Part shown: piece by piece, positions 7,892 through 14,344 of the stretch
Numbering within the stretch: position 1 is the first letter of the stretch
Layout: the number at the start of each line of letters is the position of its first letter
NCBI GenBank assembly: GCA_037141235.1
Contig: JBAXCY010000027.1
Location: 1-21,943 of the forward strand
Length of the DNA stretch: 21,943 nucleotides
Source: Bog-756 sp037141235
Lineage (GTDB): Bacteria > Actinomycetota > Acidimicrobiia > Acidimicrobiales > RAAP-2
Reading direction: 5' to 3'
The notes under the pieces: model-generated
Seen by the model: only the letters and a program-made list of their open reading frames with translations
What the model was told of the DNA's origin: nothing
Database searches by the model: none
Program-made: the position numbers and the translations under genes

Positions 7892-8829
7892 CGGGTGCCC
7901 ATCGGATGGCGGGCCGGTGTCGTCAGAACTCGGTACACGAAGCGAGAGGGTAGTCCCGGATCACCCCGCGAGGTCCCGATGGTGCTGGCTGCATAGCCCG
8001 CAGCTATGACGGCCGCAGCCAGGGCGGCGTCGGCCGGGGAGTGGCGCCCGGCCGATGCCAGGACCCGGCCGATTGCCGATCGGCCATCGGTCTGTCCGGC
8101 GATCACGGCTTCGTGATAGGTGCGGCACGACGAAGTCATGGCCGATGCATGCTTCGCCAAGAAGTGCTGGAACCCGGAGCGCCGGTCGTCGCTCACCTGA
8201 GTGACGCGGGTTCCGCCGTGCTGGTGGTAACTGTAGAGAGACTGCTCCACCACCGCGAACGGACGCTCCTGGGCACAGCGGAGCCATACGTCCCAGTCCT
8301 CGCTGACCGGGAGCAGGGGGTCGAAGGCGATGTCCTGGGCGAACAGGCTCCGGCGGATGACGCCGAAGGGGATGCCGACGAAGTTGAACCACAAGAGCTG
8401 CTCGGCTCCGTAGTCGGTGGGTCCCCGGAACTCGGCGGTCCGGCCTTGGCGTTCGTGGACCACCCGGTACCAGGGGGCGGCGGCTCCGATGTCCGGGTCG
8501 GCCTCGAGGGCCTCGACCATGGTTGCCGCGGCCCCAGGCAGAAGGGCATCGTCGTCGTCGACGAATCCGAGGAACTCCCCTTGAGCGATGGCGATGCCGG
8601 CGTTGCGGGTTCCGCTCGGTCCGAGCGATACCTCGTTACGCACTACGCGGACCCGGGGGTCTTCGGCCAGCTGCGAGGTGACCTCGGGGGTGTCGTCGCT
8701 CGACGCGTCGTCGACGATGACCAGTTCGATCTCGGCACCTTGTTGGTCGAGGACCGAACGGGCCGCCCGCCGCAACTTGTCCGAGCGGTCGTGGGTAGGC
8801 ATCACGACGCTCAACAGTCGGGTGCTCAT
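7888..8829 (-). CDS. GT2 family glycosyltransferase
   Basis: A 313-residue GT-A glycosyltransferase. It begins STRLLSVVMPTHDRSDKLRR, then ELVIVDDASSDDT (35-47), GPSGTRNAGIAIAQGEFLGF and the metal-binding DDDD at 91-94. The acceptor-side segment LPVSEDWDVWLRCAQ carries the expected ED element. The C-terminal ~70 residues are alanine-rich helices. The frame is open upstream to 8991, but ATG 8829 gives the canonical N-terminus, and TACCGT lies seven bases upstream of it, so the mRNA may be leaderless. The stop overlaps the sulfotransferase start by four bases. Donor and acceptor unknown; a sugar added here may be the site sulfated by the partner enzyme, which is inference from coupling. Confidence 0.9.
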   Translation of the reverse strand: MSTRLLSVVMPTHDRSDKLRRAARSVLDQQGAEIELVIVDDASSDDTPEVTSQLAEDPRVRVVRNEVSLGPSGTRNAGIAIAQGEFLGFVDDDDALLPGAAATMVEALEADPDIGAAAPWYRVVHERQGRTAEFRGPTDYGAEQLLWFNFVGIPFGVIRRSLFAQDIAFDPLLPVSEDWDVWLRCAQERPFAVVEQSLYSYHQHGGTRVTQVSDDRRSGFQHFLAKHASAMTSSCRTYHEAVIAGQTDGRSAIGRVLASAGRHSPADAALAAAVIAAGYAASTIGTSRGDPGLPSRFVYRVLTTPARHPMGTR

Positions 8830-8836
8830 CGGGCCA

Positions 8837-8842
8837 ACGGTA
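8837..8842 (-). promoter_or_regulatory. Candidate -10 box (TACCGT) of the GT2/sulfotransferase operon
   Basis: On the minus strand TACCGT is followed by exactly seven bases and then ATG 8829. This matches the TANNNT-N6/7-start pattern of actinobacterial leaderless promoters. No purine-rich ribosome site is visible in the seven-base gap. Confidence 0.5.
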
Positions 8843-8941
8843 GCAAAGGGGGTGTTCAACCCCGGGTGCAGATGCGGTGCGGTCTTCGTTGGGGGATGAC
8901 GATCATTGTGGCCACGCACGTTGGTGTGGCAACCTGAACCG

Positions 8942-9844
8942 ATGCGCCCACCGGACGTGGCCAGGAGGGCCTTCAGAAACCTCCCCCCCACGGTGCGGAC
9001 CGTGTTGTTGCACGCCCGGGGCGACTACGCCCCATGGGAGGGCGGCTTCGACTTCACGCCCCCCATCCTCGGGCGGGGCGAGGTGACAGGACCGCCGGAC
9101 TTCGTGGGGGTCGGCGTCCAAAAGGCGGGGACCAGCTGGTGGTACGAGCTGATCGTCGAGCACCCGCAGGTATTCGAACGCTCCGACATCCCCAAGGAGC
9201 GCCACTACCTGTCGCAGTTCTGTGTGGAGCCGTTCGGCCCCGCCGAGGTCCGCAACTACCACGGGTGGTTCCCCCGCACCGCCGGCACGGTCACCGGCGA
9301 GTGGACGCCGGACTACTTCGCCTATCCGTGGGTGGCACCGCTCCTCGCCGAGGCCGCACCCGAGGCGAAGATCCTGGTACTGCTGCGCGACCCGGTCGAC
9401 CGATTCCGCTCCGGTCTGACCTTCCGCCATCGCATGGGCGCCCCGCACACGTCGGTCACGGTGGCCGATGCCGTGCGTCAGGGCTTCTATGCACGGTGGC
9501 TCGCCCGACTCTACGAGTTCTTCCCGGCGAGCCAGGTGCTGGTCCAGCAGTACGAGCGGTGCCGGATCGATCCCGCTGGCCAACTCGAGGCGACCTATGA
9601 ATTCTTGGAGCTCGAGCAGTATCGGCCTACGGAGCTGCGCCGCGAGGTCAACGTCAGCAGCGGGGGAAAGATCGACTTGGATTCTGGTGCCCGCCATCGG
9701 TTGATCGAGTGCTACGCAGACGATGTGGCCGCACTGGCCCAGTTGGTCCCGGGTCTGGACCTGTCGCTGTGGTCCAACTTCACCGACGGAGCCACAACGT
9801 CTAGTGCCCCGTCTAGTGCCCCGAAATCTGAAGGCTCGCCGTGA
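8942..9844 (+). CDS. PAPS-dependent sulfotransferase, heparan-sulfotransferase-like
   Basis: A 300-residue sulfotransferase with all expected active-site pieces. The phosphosulfate loop is GVQKAGTSWW with K61, T64 and S65; KERHYL (85-90) carries the acidic/basic pair found near the acceptor in the heparan-sulfotransferase-like group; EWTPDYF follows at 120-126; and the 3'-phosphate site LLRDPVDRFRS has R149 and S157. ATG 8942 is preferred; in-frame TTG 8906, TTG 8921 and GTG 8924 exist, and no strong ribosome site distinguishes them. The C-terminus carries a duplicated Ser-Ser-Ala-Pro from a 12-bp repeat. The stop overlaps the next gene by four bases (GTGA), so this enzyme is coupled to its degenerate paralogue. 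Substrate is probably a glycan, inferred from family and cluster. Confidence 0.88.
   Translation: MRPPDVARRAFRNLPPTVRTVLLHARGDYAPWEGGFDFTPPILGRGEVTGPPDFVGVGVQKAGTSWWYELIVEHPQVFERSDIPKERHYLSQFCVEPFGPAEVRNYHGWFPRTAGTVTGEWTPDYFAYPWVAPLLAEAAPEAKILVLLRDPVDRFRSGLTFRHRMGAPHTSVTVADAVRQGFYARWLARLYEFFPASQVLVQQYERCRIDPAGQLEATYEFLELEQYRPTELRREVNVSSGGKIDLDSGARHRLIECYADDVAALAQLVPGLDLSLWSNFTDGATTSSAPSSAPKSEGSP
9799..9822. repeat. 12-bp tandem duplication at a sulfotransferase C-terminus
   Basis: GTCTAGTGCCCC is present twice in a row (9799-9810 and 9811-9822). It encodes a repeated Ser-Ser-Ala-Pro just before the stop at 9842-9844 and keeps the reading frame. Confidence 0.85.
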
Positions 9845-10707
9845 CCCCGGTGACCAAGCGAGTGATCGCTCGCGTGCCGGAGCGGGTCCTTCAACTCCTG
9901 CCCGTCGAACTGCGGGCTGATGCCCGTGACTGGTTGAACCTTCGCGTACCGGGTGACGTCGGCTACGTGGTGGAGCCGCCGCGCCCCAACCCGGGCGAGC
10001 GTCCCGGTCCTCCGGACTTCCTGGTGCTGGGTGGTACCGATGTGGGCGGCCGGTGGTGGATGTCCCAGTTGGCCGACCACCCAGGAGTGGCGCCGAACAG
10101 GACCCTCGACGACGCGGCGCACTTCTTTGCCTCCTCGGCCACCGAGCGGTTCGGAGCGGAGCAGGGCAAGGCCTTCCATGCACTGTTCCCCCGCAGGCCC
10201 GGGCGCATCATCGGCCACTGGTCACCCGATGGGCTGTCGTATCCGTGGGTGGTGCCGCTGTTGGCCGAAGCGGCTCCGAGGGCCCAGGTGCTGGTGCTGG
10301 TGCGCGATCCGATCGAAAGCCTGCGGGCCCGGATCGCAGCGACGGTTGACGATCGTCCTCCTCACGTCGGCTCGAACCTGGCTGACGCGGTGGACCGCGG
10401 CTTCTACGGGTCTCAGGTGGCACACCTCTTCGAGCACTATCCGCCCGACCAGGTCCGGATCCTGCAGTACGAGCGGTGCGTGGGCGACACGGCTGGCTCG
10501 CTGGCCGACTCCTTCGACTTCTTAGGGCTGGACGCGGGGTACCACCCGCGGGTCGTCGCCGACCCTGAGCGGAGCGCGGACGGAAGTGCGGACCGGTTGG
10601 CTCCGGCTACCGCTGCGCGGCTGCACTCGATGTACGCGGCTGACGTCACCACCCTGGCCAACATGGTTCCCGACCTCGATCTGAGCCTGTGGTCGCCATT
10701 CATCTAG
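9841..10707 (+). CDS. Sulfotransferase paralogue lacking PAPS-binding residues (probable pseudoenzyme)
   Basis: A 288-residue paralogue of the preceding sulfotransferase, from GTG 9841. The two align without gaps from PPDF to the 3'-phosphate region (offset +6 residues) and share YPWVxPLLAEAAP, DAVxxGFY, QYERC and LDLSLWS. Yet the key sites differ: the loop GVQKAGTSWW has become GGTDVGGRWW (Lys to D67, Thr to G70, Ser to R71); KERHYL has become DAAHFF (Lys/Glu to D91/A92); and the 3'-phosphate Ser is A163, though R155 remains. PAPS binding and catalysis by the usual mechanism are therefore unlikely. The frame is intact, with coding-like GC bias and a four-base overlap with the active copy, so it is not a decayed pseudogene. 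It may be a structural or regulatory partner; that is inference. Confidence 0.85.
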   Translation: MTPVTKRVIARVPERVLQLLPVELRADARDWLNLRVPGDVGYVVEPPRPNPGERPGPPDFLVLGGTDVGGRWWMSQLADHPGVAPNRTLDDAAHFFASSATERFGAEQGKAFHALFPRRPGRIIGHWSPDGLSYPWVVPLLAEAAPRAQVLVLVRDPIESLRARIAATVDDRPPHVGSNLADAVDRGFYGSQVAHLFEHYPPDQVRILQYERCVGDTAGSLADSFDFLGLDAGYHPRVVADPERSADGSADRLAPATAARLHSMYAADVTTLANMVPDLDLSLWSPFI

Positions 10708-10774
10708 CAATGTAGAATCGCAAAGTCGCGATAATTACAACTGAACTACCCTCGGCGCGCACCACCTGTTGCAG

Positions 10775-10780
10775 TAGGGT
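10775..10780 (+). promoter_or_regulatory. Candidate -10 box (TAGGGT) for the methyltransferase gene
   Basis: TAGGGT lies six bases before GTG 10787 at the end of a 79-bp spacer that is locally AT-richer than its surroundings (ATAATTACAA at 10731-10740). The same hexamer precedes the membrane-protein gene at 21346. No clear -35 box. Confidence 0.45.
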
Positions 10781-10786
10781 GGATGT

Positions 10787-11788
10787 GTGACCAACCAAGC
10801 CGAAGAAGTGGAACATGGCGAGGCTGGCGGCATCCCCACACTGATACTCGATCGCCTCCGCTGTCCTACATGTGGCAAGTCCGTGGCCGTGCTCGATGAT
10901 GACGGCGGAGTGGAGTGTGGATCGGGTCACCGGTTCGACCGCACCGCCGGGGTGCTCGACTTCTCCAAGGCCGGGAACCCGAAGGGGTCCACCGAGCGGA
11001 CCTTCGCCAGCTTCGGCTACGAGTGGAACGCCTTCGACGAAGTGCGAGGTGAGGACGAGTCGTTCTCCACCATCTACTTCCGGGACGTCGACTTCGAAAG
11101 CCTGCGGGGCAAGGTGGGCTTGGACGCGGGATGCGGCAAGGGTCGCTACACCCGCTTCTTGGCCGGATACCTCAAGGCCGAGGTGGCACTCGATGGCTCC
11201 TCGGCGGCTGAGGCGGCCGCCCGCAACCTGGCCGACTTTCCTGGGGTGGCCGTCGTCCGTTCCGATCTGCGATCTGCGCCGTTCGCTCCTGGCAGTTTCG
11301 ACTTCATCTCGAGTCTCGGTGTGCTCCATCATCTCGATGATCCCTTCGCCGGGTTCGAGCAGCTCCTCACCTACTTGGCCCCCAAGGGGCAGGTACTGCT
11401 CTACCTGTACAGCCGCCCAGAAACGAGGAGCCTCCGGTCGATCGGGCAGTCGTGCTCGGCCGGACTCCGCAAGCTCACCACCCGTATCTCTCACCCGACG
11501 CTGAAGCGCCTGTCCACCCCGATCGCCGCCGGGCTCTACTGGGGGCTCGTGGTACCGGGAGCATGGGGGGAGAAGCACGGCGTGGGCTCGCTGGCCGGCC
11601 TGCCGATGGACTCCTATCGGGGCAAACCGTTCCGCAGCATGACCCTGGACACCTTCGACCGCCTGAGCGCCCCCGTCGAGCACCGCTACGTGTGGAGCGA
11701 ACTCCAGCCATGGTTCGACAAGACCGGTCTGGTCGTCGATGCCGCCCGCGACGAAACGGGCTGGTTCATCCTGGCCCACCGTCCCTAG
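10787..11788 (+). CDS. SAM-dependent methyltransferase with N-terminal zinc ribbon
   Basis: A 333-residue class I methyltransferase. The N-terminus has a Trm112-like zinc ribbon (CPTC at 26-29, then C44 and H48 in ECGSGHRFD), followed by VLDFSK. The Rossmann core shows motif I VGLDAGCGKGRYTR (110-123), an acidic residue in VALDGSSA, and the post-motif segment FDFISSLGVLHHLDDP, typical of small-molecule or sugar methyltransferases. A C-terminal extension of about 120 residues, with one hydrophobic stretch (IAAGLYWGLVVPGAW), is probably for substrate. The start is GTG 10787, and leaderless expression is likely. Thirteen bases separate the stop from the following glycosyltransferase, suggesting an operon. 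A glycan or glycolipid substrate is inferred; O-methylation of a terminal sugar would fit the Wzt-linked exporter. Confidence 0.87.
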   Translation: MTNQAEEVEHGEAGGIPTLILDRLRCPTCGKSVAVLDDDGGVECGSGHRFDRTAGVLDFSKAGNPKGSTERTFASFGYEWNAFDEVRGEDESFSTIYFRDVDFESLRGKVGLDAGCGKGRYTRFLAGYLKAEVALDGSSAAEAAARNLADFPGVAVVRSDLRSAPFAPGSFDFISSLGVLHHLDDPFAGFEQLLTYLAPKGQVLLYLYSRPETRSLRSIGQSCSAGLRKLTTRISHPTLKRLSTPIAAGLYWGLVVPGAWGEKHGVGSLAGLPMDSYRGKPFRSMTLDTFDRLSAPVEHRYVWSELQPWFDKTGLVVDAARDETGWFILAHRP

Positions 11789-11801
11789 GCTGGCGACGAA
11801 G

Positions 11802-12644
11802 ATGAACGCCTTCATCGACCCCGAACTGTCGGCCATGGCGGTCGTGCTCACCTACAACGCCCCTGCCACCCTGGAGCGGTGCTTGCGGTCGATCGCGGCC
11901 CAGACTCTGCTGCCCAAGGGCATCCTCGTGGTGGACAACGCCAGTACGCCACCGGTCGACCCGGCCGACTTCCCCCCTGGGTTGCCGCCGGTCACCCTGG
12001 TCCGCTCAGATCACAACGGCGGGCCCGCCGGTGGCTATGCGCTGGCCCTCGAGCACTTCGCGCAGTCTGAGTTCGGACACGCGTGGGTCATCGATGACGA
12101 CATGCGCCCAGACCCTGACTGCCTCGAGCACCTGTGGGTGGTGGCAGCCAAGGACCCACCGAAGGCGTTCGTATTCCCGGTGAGCTATCAGCCGGACGGA
12201 ACCTTCGGTGCCTGGCCTTCGTGGTGTGGATTCCTGGTGGCCCGAGAGATCGTCGAAGAGGTAGGCCTTCCTATGGCCGAACTGTTCTGGTGGGCCGAGG
12301 ACACCGAATACCTGCAGTGGCGCATCCCCGAGGCCGGCTATCCGATGCGGGTGGTAGCCGATGCGCGGGTTCGCCACGATGCTGTCCGTCACGGTGTGGG
12401 GGTGCCGGTATGGAAGTACTACTACGAGGCGCGCAACATGCTCTATGTGCACCTGTACGTGAAGAAGCGCATCGGCTACTACCCCCGCAACATCTCCAAG
12501 TTGTTCGGGCGGGCCGTCATCCGAGAGCCGGAGGGTCGCCTCCTGCGCTTGCGCGCCATGGCGCGAGGACTCCATGACGGTGCCCGAGGCCGGCTTGGTA
12601 CGCAGTTCCCCACCGAGGAAATGCAGGAACGCACCGAGGTCTGA
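11802..12644 (+). CDS. GT2 glycosyltransferase, galactofuranosyl/rhamnosyltransferase-like (paralogue of 3883-4911)
   Basis: A 280-residue GT2 enzyme: MAVVLTYNAPATLERCLRSI at 12-31, ILVVDNAS at 41-48, HNGGPAGGYALALE at 71-84, metal-binding DDD at 98-100 (WVIDDDMRPD), FWWAEDTEYLQWRIPEAGY with the acidic catalytic element, and the YYYEARNM element. It ends with LHDGARGRLGTQFP, matching the C-terminus of the enzyme at 3883-4911, so the two are paralogues of one branch. The frame is open to 11739, but ATG 11802 avoids overlap with the methyltransferase; ATG 11835 would also keep the domain, so the start is uncertain. Sugar specificity unknown. Confidence 0.9.
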   Translation: MNAFIDPELSAMAVVLTYNAPATLERCLRSIAAQTLLPKGILVVDNASTPPVDPADFPPGLPPVTLVRSDHNGGPAGGYALALEHFAQSEFGHAWVIDDDMRPDPDCLEHLWVVAAKDPPKAFVFPVSYQPDGTFGAWPSWCGFLVAREIVEEVGLPMAELFWWAEDTEYLQWRIPEAGYPMRVVADARVRHDAVRHGVGVPVWKYYYEARNMLYVHLYVKKRIGYYPRNISKLFGRAVIREPEGRLLRLRAMARGLHDGARGRLGTQFPTEEMQERTEV

Positions 12645-12693
12645 ACGGTCATGTCTGACCGGTCCGGTCCGGTCAGGTCTGAACAGTCAGACC
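12638..12693. terminator. Cluster of overlapping hairpins at a convergent junction
   Basis: Three perfect inverted repeats follow one another: GGTCA/TGACC with loop TGTC (12647-12660), CTGACCGG/CCGGTCAG with loop TCCGGT (12655-12676), and GGTCTGA/TCAGACC with loop ACAG (12676-12693). GGTCTGAAC is also directly repeated at 12638 and 12676. They lie between the ends of two convergent genes and cover both stop regions, so a bidirectional terminator is likely, although no T-run follows. Confidence 0.55.
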
Positions 12694-13121
12694 GGGGTGA
12701 CCACCGGCAGGCCGACCGCCGCTGCGGCGGCGCACAGTTGCCCGTCGTAGGAGACGAACGCAGTCAGGCTCGACAGGATCGAACGAGCTCCAGCCAGGTG
12801 CAAGCTGTCCAGGCTCCGCAGGCCGACCGGTTCCAGAGTTGCCGCGTCGGCGATGATGGCAGCGTCGATGGCGAGGATCTGGCTTGCCGATGTGTCGCCT
12901 GAGACAGAGATGCGTTGGTCGGGAATGTCGAATGCGTGACGAGCGGGCAGGAGCCGTCCGGCGGCGATGAGCACCTCCCTGGTCGCGGCTTGCGGGGAGG
13001 GGGCACGCATGACGGCGATCAACGTGCCCCGTTCGGTGATCTCGACCACCTCGCCGGTTTTCACCTGGGCGAGGTAGACGCTGGCGTTCTGGCGCAGTTC
13101 GCGCACTCCGATGCGGGTCAT
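12687..13121 (-). CDS. Phd/YefM-type antitoxin fused in frame to the C-terminal part of a PIN toxin (TA remnant)
   Basis: A 144-residue protein with two recognisable halves. Residues 1-40 (GVRELRQNASVYLAQVKTGE, then VVEITERGTLIAVM) are the DNA-binding core of a Phd-type antitoxin. Residues 50-84, ending SGDTSASQILA, resemble the toxin-binding tail seen in antitoxins of this type. From about residue 85 the chain becomes the last third of a VapC-like PIN ribonuclease: LRSLDSLHLAGA with acidic D105 and FVSYDGQL with D126, ending AAVGLPVVTPV. The PIN N-terminus, with its first catalytic Asp (usually LDTSAL), and the middle Glu are absent, so nuclease activity is not expected. An internal deletion joining vapB to vapC explains this best. 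The DNA-binding end and its operator are intact, so autoregulation may persist. Confidence 0.8.
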   Translation of the reverse strand: MTRIGVRELRQNASVYLAQVKTGEVVEITERGTLIAVMRAPSPQAATREVLIAAGRLLPARHAFDIPDQRISVSGDTSASQILAIDAAIIADAATLEPVGLRSLDSLHLAGARSILSSLTAFVSYDGQLCAAAAAVGLPVVTPV

Positions 13122-13129
13122 GGTGAACG

Positions 13130-13150
13130 TGTAGCACCTCAGGTGCTACA
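13130..13150. promoter_or_regulatory. Perfect palindromic operator upstream of the antitoxin-PIN gene
   Basis: Arms TGTAGCACCT (13130-13139) and AGGTGCTACA (13141-13150) are perfectly complementary around a single C. The site lies eight bases upstream of the antitoxin start codon (ATG at 13121, minus), where autoregulated toxin-antitoxin promoters carry their operators. The minus strand has TACACG just before the start, possibly a poor -10 box inside the site. Confidence 0.75.
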
Positions 13151-13155
13151 GAGTG

Positions 13156-13170
13156 GAGGTGATGGACCTC
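13156..13170. terminator. Small hairpin downstream of the aminotransferase operon
   Basis: GAGGT/ACCTC with loop GATGG lies 22 bp beyond the aminotransferase stop (minus strand) and next to the antitoxin operator. It could be a weak terminator; the five-base stem and lack of a T-run make this tentative. Confidence 0.25.
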
Positions 13171-13191
13171 TCGAACGGGATCCGTCGGGCG

Positions 13192-14319
13192 TCAGCCGGC
13201 TTGCAGGTCCTTGATGATCCCGACCACCCGGTCCTGGTCCTCGACTGAGAGTGCCGAACCGGTCGGCAGGCACAGCCCGTGGTCGAAGATCCCCGCGCAC
13301 ACCGCCCCGCCCACCATCGAGTTGGAGGCGAACACCGGCTGGAGGTGCAGCGGCTTCCAGGTCGGACGGGACTCGATGTCGTGGGACTCGAGGGCCACTC
13401 GGATTGCCTCGCGGTCGGTGCCGAACAGTTCGGGATCGATGGTGATGCAGGTCAGCCAGTAGTTGGGCTCTCCGTAGTCGGCGATGGGCATGAACTCGAT
13501 ACCGGGGACGTCGCCGAACGCCTCGCGGTAGCGGCCGTCGATGGCCCGTCGCCGGGTGACCCGGCTGTCGAGCCCAGCCAACTGCGCCCGGCCCAAGGCA
13601 GCCAGGAGGTTGGACAGCCGGTAGTTGTAGCCGATGGTCGTGTGCTCGTAGTGGGGGAACGGTTCGCGGGCCTGAGTGGCCAAGTAGCGAGCCCGTGCCG
13701 CCTCGTCGGCCGACTCGGTGACCAGCATGCCGCCGCCGCTCGTGGTGATGATCTTGTTGCCGTTGAAGGAGAACACGCCCATGTGTCCAAAGCTTCCGGC
13801 TGGCCGGCCCCGGTAGGTGCCGCCCAGCGCCTCGGCGGCATCCTCGACCAGGGGCACGCCGTGGCGGTCGCAGGCAGCCAGCAGGCGGTCGTAGTCACAC
13901 GACTGGCCGTACAGATCGACAGTGACCACGGCGGCCGGCAGCCGTCCCGCGGCGGCACGGCGTTCCAGTTCGTCGGCGACCAGGTCGGGGTCCATTGTCC
14001 ACGTATCGAGGGAGCAGTCGATGAAGACCGGCGTGGCTCCTACATAGACCACGGCGTTGGCTGTGGCCACGAAGGTGAACGACGGAACCAGTACCTCGTC
14101 ACCCGGGCCGACCCCGACCAGCAGGAGACCGAGATGGAGGGCGGCGGTGCCGCTCGATAGGGCCACCGCGTGCCCGACCCCGATCCGTGCCGCGAACTCT
14201 GCCTCGAAGGCATCGACGTCGGGGCCCAGTGGGGCGATCCAGTTGGAGTCGAAGGCATCGAGCAGCATCCGACGCTCTTCGGGTCCGACTTCGGGGGGCG
14301 AAAGGAAGATGCGGGTCAT
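13192..14319 (-). CDS. DegT/DnrJ/EryC1/StrS-family sugar aminotransferase
   Basis: A 375-residue PLP-dependent aminotransferase that converts a nucleotide-linked keto sugar to an amino sugar. Key elements: SNWIAPLGPDVDAFE (25-39), SSGTAALHLGL (55-65) for PLP phosphate, DEVLVPSFTFVATANAV (74-90), the VEDAAEALG segment with D160 and A161 near the cofactor, and the internal aldimine lysine K189 in FSFNGNKIITTSGGG. The C-terminal IESRPTWKPLHLQPVF and DHGLCLPTGSALS are also diagnostic. The sequence resembles the PglE/EpsN-like branch that aminates UDP-4-keto-6-deoxy-GlcNAc, but exact substrate is not certain. It lies 25 bp after the WecA-like gene in the same operon, with a GNAT acetyltransferase upstream, suggesting an N-acylated amino sugar made for the glycan. 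Confidence 0.92.
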   Translation of the reverse strand: MTRIFLSPPEVGPEERRMLLDAFDSNWIAPLGPDVDAFEAEFAARIGVGHAVALSSGTAALHLGLLLVGVGPGDEVLVPSFTFVATANAVVYVGATPVFIDCSLDTWTMDPDLVADELERRAAAGRLPAAVVTVDLYGQSCDYDRLLAACDRHGVPLVEDAAEALGGTYRGRPAGSFGHMGVFSFNGNKIITTSGGGMLVTESADEAARARYLATQAREPFPHYEHTTIGYNYRLSNLLAALGRAQLAGLDSRVTRRRAIDGRYREAFGDVPGIEFMPIADYGEPNYWLTCITIDPELFGTDREAIRVALESHDIESRPTWKPLHLQPVFASNSMVGGAVCAGIFDHGLCLPTGSALSVEDQDRVVGIIKDLQAG

Positions 14320-14344
14320 CGGGATACCTCGGGGGTGGGGGAGT

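Noticed and set aside
8830..8991. 54-residue N-terminal extension of the GT2 at 7888-8829
   Set aside because: The canonical GT2 start is at ATG 8829 and a promoter box fits just upstream; the extension would overlap the divergent sulfotransferase.
8903..10183. A 426-codon minus-strand frame opposite the tandem sulfotransferases
   Set aside because: Composition is Arg/Gly/Pro/Gln-rich without domain motifs and the opposite strand encodes two recognisable proteins; a mirror frame of GC-rich coding.
9841..10707. Calling the third sulfotransferase copy a pseudogene
   Set aside because: The frame is uninterrupted, full length and overlaps its partner by 4 bp, so a retained pseudoenzyme is more likely than a decayed gene.
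12638..13191. Mobile element around the toxin-antitoxin remnant
   Set aside because: No transposase, integrase, target duplication or terminal inverted repeats were found at both ends; only unrelated hairpins flank it.
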